Assembly (NCBI GenBank): GCA_020636155.1
Contig: JACJYM010000004.1
Coordinates: 1 to 64,000, forward strand
Direction: 5' to 3'
DNA from: Lewinellaceae bacterium
GTDB lineage: Bacteria > Bacteroidota > Bacteroidia > Chitinophagales > Saprospiraceae
DNA length: 64,000 nt
Shown: positions 17,967 through 26,170 of the stretch, one piece after another
Position numbering within the stretch: position 1 is the stretch's first letter
How the letters are laid out: each line of letters begins with the position of its first letter
The notes under the pieces: model-generated
What the model was told of the DNA's origin: nothing
Seen by the model: only the letters and a program-made list of their open reading frames with translations
The model's database searches: none
Program-made: the position numbers and the translations under genes

Positions 17967-19222
17967 TCGAGTTGGAATTTCATTCCAAAAGAAACCAAGT
18001 GAGCTTTTAATCCAGAATTTCGCTTATAGTAATTGTATTTTAGATCAATACTTTTCAAACCAAATCGCCACAAATGAGCCGATGTGAAAATATCGGTATA
18101 ACTTAGTCCAAATCCATATTGATTAGCCGAAAACTCACTCAAATCATAGTCTGAGGTATAGTAAGTGTCTGTTGATAAGTGGACGTTGTATGGTGCAAAA
18201 TAATCGGCTGCCGTTTGATTATAAAATCTATAACTTGGGTAAAGTGTAAAATATTCGCTGATTTTAACCGGTATTTCCACGCTTGCAGTCCATGACTTGA
18301 TATTCCAATCATCCTGATAATACCGTGTAAATGTTCTCAAGACAAAAATGTCATTGATATAATAATTAATAAATGCACCTATTGCAAATTTGAACCTTGT
18401 GTCTGGCAAGCGTTCTATGTCGTCGGCAATGGGGAAATCCTCTTGATATCTATCTGCAACATCGGCAAAGTAAACTCTTTGAAAAGGTGTAGAAAGCAGA
18501 CCTTTCTGATAAATTCCGTCAATATTTACCAAGCTTTGCAATTTTTTAGAAATCACTTGTGCATAACTTAAGCCCAGGGAATACGAGTTTCGAGAGGTAC
18601 TGGTCAACCTTTTAAAACTACTCAATCTTTTAAATTCGACAGGATACTGTGGCCTCCAGTTATCCAAAAACACATTCGCCTTCAGTCCTAATTCTGTATT
18701 TTTATCATTCAATGATTTATTATATCCTCCACCAAACCCGAATGAGAAATAATCAAACTCATTAGAAAGACTGACATGTCCAGAAGATACGGTATTCCTA
18801 TCATCAGAACTATGAGAGTAACTTCCACTCACGTGAGCTAAAACATCTGACCTAGAAGCACCGGAAGAAGCCTGATAGGGGCTAGCCGGAGAGGTAGAAT
18901 TTCTAGAATCAAAGGGATTGATATTACTTGAAGATGCCGATGTATAGGCCGATATTCCAGCATCCACCGTTAATACATCATCCTCATTTAGTGGCACACT
19001 GACCACTAGTGTTGGGGTAATATCTTGCAGAGATTCGTCACCGATACCCCCTGATACTGCGGCATGTGTACCACTTTGTGTGTAATAGCTCATGAGTATA
19101 TCCACATCAATCGTTTCCAACACTTTCTTTTTAAAATAAACGGTGTCTTTGCTATCTTGAGCTTTTAGTGATAGTGAAAATATCAATAAAACAGCACCTA
19201 TAATTATCCTCATGTTCTTCAA
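17963..19222 (-). CDS. DUF3570 outer-membrane beta-barrel protein
   Basis: Signal peptide (about 1-21, ending LKAQ) followed by about 400 residues of alternating aromatic strands typical of a beta-barrel, and a final strand ending SFGMKFQLD. The sequence VDILMSYYTQSGTHAAVSGGIGDESLQD ends a motif seen at the start of DUF3570 proteins, where a Ser/Gly-rich loop is typical; SASSSNINPFDSRNSTSP continues it. Last gene of a four-gene operon with thioredoxin, ApbE and DUF4266. Function unknown; the constant partnership suggests the barrel handles the DUF4266 product or a redox cofactor at the outer membrane. Confidence 0.85.
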   Translation of the reverse strand: MKNMRIIIGAVLLIFSLSLKAQDSKDTVYFKKKVLETIDVDILMSYYTQSGTHAAVSGGIGDESLQDITPTLVVSVPLNEDDVLTVDAGISAYTSASSSNINPFDSRNSTSPASPYQASSGASRSDVLAHVSGSYSHSSDDRNTVSSGHVSLSNEFDYFSFGFGGGYNKSLNDKNTELGLKANVFLDNWRPQYPVEFKRLSSFKRLTSTSRNSYSLGLSYAQVISKKLQSLVNIDGIYQKGLLSTPFQRVYFADVADRYQEDFPIADDIERLPDTRFKFAIGAFINYYINDIFVLRTFTRYYQDDWNIKSWTASVEIPVKISEYFTLYPSYRFYNQTAADYFAPYNVHLSTDTYYTSDYDLSEFSANQYGFGLSYTDIFTSAHLWRFGLKSIDLKYNYYKRNSGLKAHLVSFGMKFQLD

Positions 19223-19234
19223 AATTTTATTAGA

Positions 19235-19462
19235 TTAATTACATCCACAACCACCGCCGGTTTTGCCTCCATTGGCACCTGAGGCAGCTTCTCGATATGC
19301 TTGAAAAGTGGTTTCAAATTGGAAAATCGGCTTCTCACCAAGGGTCATATCGGGGTCATTTAAATAGACCTTATCATATTCTTTGACCGTTGCACAACTC
19401 TGGAGTAAGATCGAAACGAAAATTATTGTAAACAGAATAATACTTGATTTATTTTTTTTCAT
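19235..19462 (-). CDS. DUF4266 small lipoprotein with Gly/Cys-rich tail
   Basis: 75 residues from MKKNKSS. The leader ends in lipobox ILLQSC, leaving a mature lipoprotein of about 53 residues. The tail YREAASGANGGKTGGGCGCN is the diagnostic glycine-rich end of DUF4266 with two invariant cysteines. It contains SGA, part of the S/T-G-A-T motif that ApbE flavinylates, but the acceptor Thr position is Asn here and the nearest Thr is four residues further. The tail could also bind metal or form a disulfide handled by the operon's thioredoxin. It lies 12 nt before the DUF3570 gene. Confidence 0.85.
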   Translation of the reverse strand: MKKNKSSIILFTIIFVSILLQSCATVKEYDKVYLNDPDMTLGEKPIFQFETTFQAYREAASGANGGKTGGGCGCN

Positions 19463-19562
19463 TGGTAATAAATTGTTTGTCAAAAATGAACCCTCTAGAT
19501 TAATCATTCCACTTGTGTGTCAAATTTATCCAAGACATGGTCTGTTCTATTCGTTTATAATT

Positions 19563-20582
19563 TTAATTATTTTTTTCTTGCAAATTAAGTCCTTCAGATT
19601 TCCACATTTTTCCATGTTCATCGACGAGGAGACACTCCACTCCGGGCAACTGATTTATAAAAAAAAGACCCGACTCGATACCCATCACAAAAACTGAAGT
19701 TGCCAAAGCATCAGCCAACTCAGCACTTTGAGCAATGACCGTTGCAGAAATGATGCCTTTGGTTGGCATTCCTGTCTTTGGATTGATGATATGAGCATAC
19801 CTTTCGCCATCGAAGATCACAAATTTTTCATAATCTCCGGAAGTCACGATGGCCTGATCAGAAATATCAACCATCCCGAATATCTTTTCCTTATTCATTG
19901 GGTTAACAATGGCCACTTTCCACGGCGTTCCATTAGCTTGAGTTCCCCATGTAATCATATCACCTGAGGCATTGATAATCGCTGATTTTACCCCATTAGA
20001 TTCTAGTAGCCTGCGTGCCTTATCTGCGGCATACCCTTTTCCGATGGCACCAAAACCAATTTTCATACCTTCAAGCCTTAGCAACACGGTGGTATCCACA
20101 CTATTGAGTTCTATATTTCTATACCCGACTTTTTTCACCGAGGCGGCTATTTCTTCCTTGCTAGGCATACTTTTCATACTACCGTCAAACTTCCATATTC
20201 TATCCATGGACGCAAAACTGATGTCAAAAGCGCCATCTGTCAATTGAGAAATTGCAATAGATCTCTGTATCAACTGAAAAAGCTCTAAATCTACTTTTAC
20301 CGGCCTGATACCCGAATTTCGGTTAATTTCAGAAGTCTCAGAAGTGGGATCCCACGAAGATATCAATTTCTCTATTCTAGAAATTTCTGCAATGGCTAAA
20401 TCGATAAAATAATTAGCTCGAGCCTCATCACTTTCTACTACTGTAATATCAAAATGACAGCCCATGAGCTTTACATCCCTTCGTTCACATACTTGAGCTT
20501 GAACTATGTGTGACGAAACCAGCAGCAATGCAATCAGAAAGGGTTTTCCTAACTTATAGGAAAGATTCCATTTTTTTGACAT
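19563..20582 (-). CDS. apbE: FAD:protein FMN transferase ApbE
   Basis: Covalently attaches FMN to Thr or Ser of periplasmic proteins, or hydrolyses FAD. After a signal peptide the ApbE fold shows MGCHFDITVV (near the start), SSWDPTSETSEINRN, TDGAFDIS, GFGAIGKGYAADKAR, INASGDMITWG, and the Mg-site segment YAHIINPKTGMPT followed by ADALATSVFVMG. All core motifs are present. The start MSKKWNLS is preferred over an ATG 24 nt upstream; both overlap the end of the thioredoxin gene. No NqrC, RnfG or FMN-binding domain protein is nearby, so its target must be elsewhere or be the DUF4266 lipoprotein. Confidence 0.93.
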   Translation of the reverse strand: MSKKWNLSYKLGKPFLIALLLVSSHIVQAQVCERRDVKLMGCHFDITVVESDEARANYFIDLAIAEISRIEKLISSWDPTSETSEINRNSGIRPVKVDLELFQLIQRSIAISQLTDGAFDISFASMDRIWKFDGSMKSMPSKEEIAASVKKVGYRNIELNSVDTTVLLRLEGMKIGFGAIGKGYAADKARRLLESNGVKSAIINASGDMITWGTQANGTPWKVAIVNPMNKEKIFGMVDISDQAIVTSGDYEKFVIFDGERYAHIINPKTGMPTKGIISATVIAQSAELADALATSVFVMGIESGLFFINQLPGVECLLVDEHGKMWKSEGLNLQEKNN

Positions 20583-20982
20583 ACTCTTCTGGACTGATAT
20601 TTTCATACCCCAATCTACCTACTACTTTGTCATTATTCAGAATGACCACTTGTGGAAAAATTCCCTGAGAGTTGTATTTCTCTGCCAATGCTGCATTATG
20701 AATCTTTTGGGTTTCTGATAATTGGTTTTTAGGTCTGCGGGGAAAATCAACTTTCAACATCACAAAATGTTCCGGAGATACTGACTTAAAATATTCGCTA
20801 TTCCATATCTGCTTTTCCAGCTTCCTGCATGGGGCACACCAGTCAGAACCTTCAAAAACCATGACTATAGGCAGGTTTTTTTCCGCAGCTACTTTCTTCG
20901 CTTCATCCATATTGACTTGCCATTCCTGACTATAAATGCCCATATTTAAAAAAACGAAAAGCATTAAAAATATTTGTTTCAT
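20554..20982 (-). CDS. Secreted thioredoxin-like protein
   Basis: Signal peptide (1-18, ending YSQ) plus a DUF255/thioredoxin_7-type domain: VMVFEGSDWCAPCRKLEKQI with a WCAPC redox site, then KVDFPRRP and GIFPQVVILN containing the cis-proline. First gene of the ApbE-DUF4266-DUF3570 operon, where it may keep the cysteines of the DUF4266 tail reduced. A possible promoter -7 element TAATTTTG lies at 21006-21013. Confidence 0.9.
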   Translation of the reverse strand: MKQIFLMLFVFLNMGIYSQEWQVNMDEAKKVAAEKNLPIVMVFEGSDWCAPCRKLEKQIWNSEYFKSVSPEHFVMLKVDFPRRPKNQLSETQKIHNAALAEKYNSQGIFPQVVILNNDKVVGRLGYENISPEEYVKKMESFL

Positions 20983-21005
20983 CGACTTTTTATTATTGTA
21001 ATGAC

Positions 21006-21013
21006 CAAAATTA
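21006..21013 (-). promoter_or_regulatory. Candidate -7 element of the thioredoxin-ApbE operon
   Basis: TAATTTTG on the minus strand fits the Bacteroidota consensus TAnnTTTG, 24 nt before the start codon. No clear TTTG partner at the -33 position is seen. Confidence 0.35.
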
Positions 21014-21068
21014 GTTTTTGTAACATGATAGATTTCTGATTAACAATTTTTTAACGATAAATACTTGT

Positions 21069-24000
21069 TTACAACTTTCTAATCTTGATGTTTTTATACC
21101 ATACCTTATCCCCATGATCCTGCAGGCTAATATGCCCTGAGGTGAAAGTTCCGAAATCTGGCCAAGCCTTGAATTTGCTTCCTTCTATTAAGGATTTCCA
21201 TTCTTCGCCATTGATATCAAAATTTGCCACATTGTAACCATTTAGCCAAAATTGCACTTGACCATTCAATGATATGATTCTCACATGATTCCAGCTTCCG
21301 GCTGGGTTTACAGTTGAAAATTTAGACTCAATGAGGTCATATAAATCACCTGCTTTGTGTTTTTTATAGACGGCATCTGGATGGCAACTATTGTCTAATA
21401 CCTGCATCTCCGGTCCAGTCATCCACACGTAATCATATTTGTCTTCCTCTTGCACGTTAATCATGATTCCACTATTTCCACAAGGTCCAATCTTCCAATC
21501 TAATTGCAAATCATAATTTTCAAATGATTCTTTTGATATGATGTCTCCACCATCTTTTGCCTGCCATCCTCCATCATCTTTAAGTTCAGAATTTAAGCAG
21601 ATCGCATGATCATTAATCACCCAAGAACTACCTATCGTTTCTTTTTTATAATTTCTCCACTGATCTATAGACTTTCCGTCAAACAGTAATTTCCACCCTT
21701 TATTTTTCTCCTCTTCGGTCAAGACATTATCCTGATTGGCGCCGGAAGGAACGGGTAAGATTTCACCATTTTTATCTTTCGGTATTTCGTTTACGGTGTA
21801 CCAAAGTTCAGGACTACGCAGCTCTTTTAAATTTTCGCTAATGAAATTTTTAGTTCGAACATAGACGACATGATTTTTTTTGATTCCCTCAATTTCCAAA
21901 AACACTTTTTTTCTATCTCCAGAGACGGAAGCAGAAAGCACTTTTAGTTCTTGTTCATCCATTTTCGGACCACCATAATCCTCCGTTGGATTATAATACC
22001 ATTGTTTGACGAGATAATCTTTTGGATTCCACCCGTCACCTTCAGTCAATGGTTCTGTAAATGTAAGTTCCATCCCATTGGATCGGATGCTGGCCTCCAA
22101 GATTTCGAAAGTGATGTAACCATTAAATTCCAATCTTTGTAATCCGTACCATTTTTTACCTACTTGTCCCCAGTCTCCCGGATTTCCGATTCCACCTACA
22201 TAGAGCGACCCATCAGGACTCCAGGTCATTCGGTTTATTCCCGCCTCTAAACCCTGAATAAATCTAAATACGGCACCCTGCAGGACACCGTTCACTTCTT
22301 CTACAAAAACCCTTTTTACTCCTCCGTGAGTCACCTCTCCGTGTATCATTTGATTTTGATATGGCCCTACATTTATCATCATGGGAGTCGAGGGAGAATT
22401 ACCAATCTCATCCTGAGGCAACCAAACGACCGGAGGTGTTACTTTTAAGCCCGCTGTACCTTGATAATCCACGGATCTCGAGCCGTAAAAAGCCCCATTA
22501 GAAACTTCCAATATCTTAGAACTCGGAAGCCAATCTCCTTGATTATCAGAAACAAATACACCTTGATTATACCCCAGTCCTACACCATTCGGAGTTCTAA
22601 GTCCAGATGCCACGAATTCGATGTCGCCTGTTTCCTTGTTGACTTTGATGACTTTACCTCTATCTTTTGCTTGATTGGGCATGCTCGCACCACCGGGAAG
22701 AATGGCAGTAGCAAGTGCTGCATAAAAATATCCATCTTTATAACATAGGTCAAAACCAAATTCATGAAAATTCGCTGTCACTTGCCAGTCGTCACAAAGT
22801 GTTCTATATTCATCAATGATTTCATCTCCATCAGTATCTATCAGATGGGTCATTTCCTGCTTCTGCATGACATAGATTTCGTCATCAACGACACATAAAC
22901 CAAGGGGTTCTGCCAGTCCTTCCGCAATTTTTTTAACCTGAATCTTCGTCGAATCACCATCTGCCACATGATCCAAAATATAGACCGCACCGCTTGGTTC
23001 CCAAACACTGATAACCAATCGACCATCCGACAAGAAATCCATACCACCTATCATGGGATGAAAATCGTCCGGTCGAGCCTGCGTCAGTGTAAACGACGGA
23101 TGGACATCGAGCAATGGGTTTTGGTTACCTGGGATTTTAAGATTCGTAGCCATAGGCAATTGAAATCCGTCAAGTTCCTTTTTCTTATTCAACTCATAAA
23201 AAAACTGGTCTTCCTCAAAAAAATGATACGTTTCGTCGGTAGATTTCTTGTAATCTAAAGATAGAAATTTGCCGCCAAGACCCTGGAAAAATTCTATTTT
23301 AATTTTATGGTATCCGACTTGCATCTTGACACTGCCTTTCTTAGAATCGGTCCCGTGATATCCATCATTGTTTGCTATCAAATGGTCATCAATGTATAGC
23401 ATTGAACCATCGTCACTCCATATCCTAAAATCATACTGACCTTCTTCGTCCACTTTGAAATAGCCTTGTGCCAATATGGCAAAATTTTCATTGACCCCTA
23501 CGAAATCAGACCCTCCTATATTGCCAAAGTTTTTCATCACCCCTGCCATAATTGGCTTTGCGTTAAAGCGAATGTCTGACATACCATTGACCTTATAATT
23601 CGTCAGGAATACCTTGGTTACCAAGCCATTACCCAGATTTACATGGTCAAGGTTAGTCGCTGGAAGTATAGAATTGACCGCCAAACCCTCGAAAACATCG
23701 TTTTTCTTCGTTCGCAGACTAAAAATATAATCTACTACCTCACCTAGACCTTCATCGCTTAAGGTAGGATGCGGAGTCATGGCATTACTCCCCCATACAC
23801 CACTACCGCCTTGCTTGATTTTCTTGATGAGTTGCAGTTTATTTTCCTCTGAGGGATCGTAGCGATTCGCAATATCAAGGTATGACGGCCCGATGGTTTT
23901 CCGAGTTTTGTTGTGACATGTTTTACAATCCGAATTGGCAATCACTTGCAATCCAGGAAATTCTTCTTCGACCACTATGGCATTCATACTTGAATTCGCA

Positions 24001-24731
24001 TTTTTAACCATGGCTTTATCCATCAGAATAATATCTAGGTTGGTGTTTCCATTTTTCAGAATCAAGTCAAAATCGGCTCTTACAAAATTCAGATTTTCGG
24101 ATTGTACCTCTTTTACTTCAAGGAATTCGATTTCTCCATTAGTCTTTATATTTTCCTTTATAGAAATGGATTCTACGTTAGATTTGAATATTATTTTCTG
24201 ACCATCAGCTAGACCATCGACATTAAAACTTCTATTGAGTACGAGGCTGTTATTTTCTGATTTGGACGTTTCAATGGTTTCATCAATGTGAATTTTTTGA
24301 TTTGTGTAAATCAATTCATGCATGATGACCACGTGATCATTTACGAATTTATGACCCAAATATTTGTAACTGGTGACAAGGGTATCTTCATGGCTGAATA
24401 ATAAGAATGGAGAAACGTATTTATTGACAAAATAAGCATCGCCGAGAGTCGTAGGTTGAGGACCATGAACTTGGTTGTACACGGGGCCTTCAAAATTGAC
24501 CACGCCGTCCCAGACTTTATACAATCCACCTGTCTCTACATGATATGCTGCCCACAAACGATCATCGAGAGCCATCGTAATCATACGAGCTTGTGTATCA
24601 AGCACTGACCTAAAAACCCATGGTGAATGAGGACGTGGTTTTACAATTTTTACCTCTGCGGTGTCTTCTTTACAAGCATTAAATAAAATGGATAGGGAAA
24701 AAACCAGCAATATGAATATCTTGGACTTCAT
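21069..24731 (-). CDS. Multidomain lipoprotein: cytochrome c, PA14, PQQ-type propeller, DUF1080
   Basis: 1220 residues. A lipobox LFNAC (Cys20) is followed by about 240 residues of an uncharacterised beta-rich domain, a class I cytochrome c with CKTCH at 269-273 and likely axial Met318 (NAMTPHP), a PA14-like domain (about 350-500; FRIWSDDGSMLYIDD), a soluble glucose/sorbosone dehydrogenase-like beta-propeller (about 540-880; GLRTPNGVGLGY) and a C-terminal DUF1080/3-keto-disaccharide hydrolase-like lectin domain (about 1005-1220; WKLLFDGKSIDQWRNY, GNSGIMINV). The set suggests a surface oxidoreductase acting on a polysaccharide or glycoside and passing electrons to haem. Such fusions occur in Planctomycetes and Bacteroidota. 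Substrate unknown. No neighbour gene in the same operon. Confidence 0.85.
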   Translation of the reverse strand: MKSKIFILLVFSLSILFNACKEDTAEVKIVKPRPHSPWVFRSVLDTQARMITMALDDRLWAAYHVETGGLYKVWDGVVNFEGPVYNQVHGPQPTTLGDAYFVNKYVSPFLLFSHEDTLVTSYKYLGHKFVNDHVVIMHELIYTNQKIHIDETIETSKSENNSLVLNRSFNVDGLADGQKIIFKSNVESISIKENIKTNGEIEFLEVKEVQSENLNFVRADFDLILKNGNTNLDIILMDKAMVKNANSSMNAIVVEEEFPGLQVIANSDCKTCHNKTRKTIGPSYLDIANRYDPSEENKLQLIKKIKQGGSGVWGSNAMTPHPTLSDEGLGEVVDYIFSLRTKKNDVFEGLAVNSILPATNLDHVNLGNGLVTKVFLTNYKVNGMSDIRFNAKPIMAGVMKNFGNIGGSDFVGVNENFAILAQGYFKVDEEGQYDFRIWSDDGSMLYIDDHLIANNDGYHGTDSKKGSVKMQVGYHKIKIEFFQGLGGKFLSLDYKKSTDETYHFFEEDQFFYELNKKKELDGFQLPMATNLKIPGNQNPLLDVHPSFTLTQARPDDFHPMIGGMDFLSDGRLVISVWEPSGAVYILDHVADGDSTKIQVKKIAEGLAEPLGLCVVDDEIYVMQKQEMTHLIDTDGDEIIDEYRTLCDDWQVTANFHEFGFDLCYKDGYFYAALATAILPGGASMPNQAKDRGKVIKVNKETGDIEFVASGLRTPNGVGLGYNQGVFVSDNQGDWLPSSKILEVSNGAFYGSRSVDYQGTAGLKVTPPVVWLPQDEIGNSPSTPMMINVGPYQNQMIHGEVTHGGVKRVFVEEVNGVLQGAVFRFIQGLEAGINRMTWSPDGSLYVGGIGNPGDWGQVGKKWYGLQRLEFNGYITFEILEASIRSNGMELTFTEPLTEGDGWNPKDYLVKQWYYNPTEDYGGPKMDEQELKVLSASVSGDRKKVFLEIEGIKKNHVVYVRTKNFISENLKELRSPELWYTVNEIPKDKNGEILPVPSGANQDNVLTEEEKNKGWKLLFDGKSIDQWRNYKKETIGSSWVINDHAICLNSELKDDGGWQAKDGGDIISKESFENYDLQLDWKIGPCGNSGIMINVQEEDKYDYVWMTGPEMQVLDNSCHPDAVYKKHKAGDLYDLIESKFSTVNPAGSWNHVRIISLNGQVQFWLNGYNVANFDINGEEWKSLIEGSKFKAWPDFGTFTSGHISLQDHGDKVWYKNIKIRKL

Positions 24732-24775
24732 TATTAATTTTTTTGCGATTTACATTTTTCAGGTTTAAATGTAGG
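24712..24775. repeat. Direct repeat, copy 1 (leader and first codons of the 1220-residue gene)
   Basis: This stretch covers the leader and first codons of the gene at 21069-24731. It recurs at 25289-25350 with about 85-90% identity by eye. The shared part includes TTTTTTGCGATTTACATTTT. Confidence 0.7.
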
Positions 24776-25288
24776 ATTTTAAAAGGCTATATTTTAGAAA
24801 AGAGCTTTGAAATAAATTTTTAGCATTAGATGTGTTTTGATTTGGGTCTTCGGGATAGTGAAAAAAGGGGAAGATTTTTCAATACCATTGTAATTCATGA
24901 AAAAATAGAAGTAGAAAAACGTTTTTTGCGATACGTGGAATATCGCGAAGGCGATGCCGTTAAAATCACTGGTTCAACTATGTCGTCTTATGGGGCAGGA
25001 ATTCAAGTTTGGCAGAAAAAACAGTATTAAAGCTCGGGTCGTAAACTAAATCATCAACATCCTCTCAATTACCCCTCTAACAAAACAGAAAAACTGATTA
25101 CTCACCACCATATAAAAATTGGAATCCACTAATGGCTGTTAGATATGACGACTTCAAACAAAACATTCATGACGGGTATTGCCAACTACACGAAGCCTAA
25201 TTTATTACATACAGTTAATTTTGAAATTTGCCATGGGGTCTAAATTCATTTTCATCAAAATCTTCTACTCTAACTGCAACAATTTTAG

Positions 25289-25350
25289 ATGAGTATCTTG
25301 GACTTTGTTGTTAATTTTTTGCGATTTACATTTTCATGTTTAAATGTGGG
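25289..25350. repeat. Direct repeat, copy 2 (orphan leader)
   Basis: On the minus strand this copy carries the same leader as copy 1, and its first codons read (ACA)-K-S-K-I-L-I-stop where copy 1 reads M-K-S-K-I-F-I. The start codon ATG has become ACA and the frame closes after seven codons, so this is the 5' end of a lost gene copy. Confidence 0.65.
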
Positions 25351-25514
25351 CTTAAATTAAGTAATAAATGCCACTTTTGGGGTGGTAAAAAAGTCTTAAC
25401 TAAATTTTTCGCATACAAGTTTTTCGATTTAGATCTTTACAACCTTTATAAATGGTGAAGATTTTTTGGGAGTTCTGAAAGCTTAAATGATAGGTAATTT
25501 AGTAATCATAAATA

Positions 25515-25550
25515 AACGCCAATTCCGATTCTAAAGATCGGAATGGCGTT
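25515..25550 (-). terminator. Rho-independent terminator of the PepSY gene
   Basis: A 14-bp stem with one bulged base (AACGCCATTCCGAT with ATCGGAATTGGCGTT on the minus strand) has a 7-nt loop and is followed by TTTATTTATG. It lies 74 nt behind the stop of the gene at 25625. Confidence 0.7.
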
Positions 25551-25624
25551 CAATCAAATTAGGCTATTGTGTTTTAATCTTAGACAAAGTACATTATCTT
25601 TATTGTTCATGAAAGAATGACTTC

Positions 25625-26095
25625 TTAGTCTTCATCATTTTCATCAATTTCATCACTTTCTTGCTTCTTCGTAAAATTGCCAAGTGGGTCGATGGTTACA
25701 TCTAATTCCTCTTCGCCCACCTCAAGTTCTAGTTCGTAGGATTTGCCTGAAGATGTCTCAACAACTTCTCCATCTGAGATTTCGTAATCTGTAAAATTTT
25801 TGTCAAGAATGTTACGGATATTTGATGGTAATTCTGAATTCTTAATCTCATACTCGGTTTCCTTCCAGTTTCCTTCGGTATCAAAATTGGCCGAATACTC
25901 CCTGCCATTCATTTTGAATTCGGCTTCCCATTCTGTCTCGTCTTCCAGTTGCCATTTTATTTTTTGTGCATCAGGAAATTTAGTTGAGAATGCAGTTTTT
26001 ACCTTTTCAGATACGTTTTTACTGTCTGATTTCTGTGCACATAATTGCATACTAAAAGCAACCGAAAGCACTGCGATAAGCATTAAATTTTTCAT
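25625..26095 (-). CDS. Periplasmic PepSY-like (DUF2874/BLIP-fold) protein
   Basis: Signal peptide (1-20, ending LCAQ) and two PepSY-like/beta-lactamase-inhibitor-type repeats: VSEKVKTAFSTKFPDAQKIK with WEAEFKMNGREYSANFD, and IRNILDKNFTDYEISD with YELELEVGEEELDVTIDPLG. The C-terminus is very acidic (SDEIDENDED). Genes of this type are common targets of two-component systems that sense envelope stress or metals. Here a regulator repeat identical in form to those of the nearby response regulator and PAP2 genes lies immediately upstream, so it should belong to the same regulon. Role unknown; inhibitor, chaperone or ligand-binding protein are possible. Confidence 0.85.
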   Translation of the reverse strand: MKNLMLIAVLSVAFSMQLCAQKSDSKNVSEKVKTAFSTKFPDAQKIKWQLEDETEWEAEFKMNGREYSANFDTEGNWKETEYEIKNSELPSNIRNILDKNFTDYEISDGEVVETSSGKSYELELEVGEEELDVTIDPLGNFTKKQESDEIDENDED

Positions 26096-26127
26096 CTATT
26101 AAATGATTTATTATGTTTTTAATAAGG

Positions 26128-26161
26128 CAAATATCGAATGTCATTTAGAAGAAATTTGGAA
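26128..26161 (-). promoter_or_regulatory. Predicted promoter and tandem response-regulator site upstream of the PepSY gene
   Basis: Minus strand: half-sites TTCCAAAT (26154-26161) and TTCTAAAT (26143-26150), 11 bp apart, then 11 nt, then GATATTTG (26128-26135; the TTTG is 26128-26131), matching a -7 element apart from its first T. The repeat overlaps the place of the -33 element. The layout is the same at 28858-28891 and 30857-30890. Confidence 0.65.
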
Positions 26162-26170
26162 GTAACTCGT

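Larger units (their letters stand above)
24732..25624. other. Gene-free 0.9-kb stretch with degraded coding relics
   Basis: No convincing gene is present. A 66-codon plus-strand frame at 24830-25030 has a protein-like tail (EGDAVKITGSTMSSYGAG) but no ribosome binding site and no family match I know. On the minus strand at about 25220-25310 a 29-codon frame reads KIVAVRVEDFDENEF before a stop, next to the duplicated leader at 25289-25350. The picture is of a decayed paralogue of the adjacent gene or other lost genes. A terminator for the PepSY gene lies at 25515-25550. Confidence 0.5.

Noticed and set aside
24830..25030. 66-codon plus-strand frame
   Set aside because: No ribosome binding site, no recognised family, and located in a decayed stretch; described only within the gap entry.
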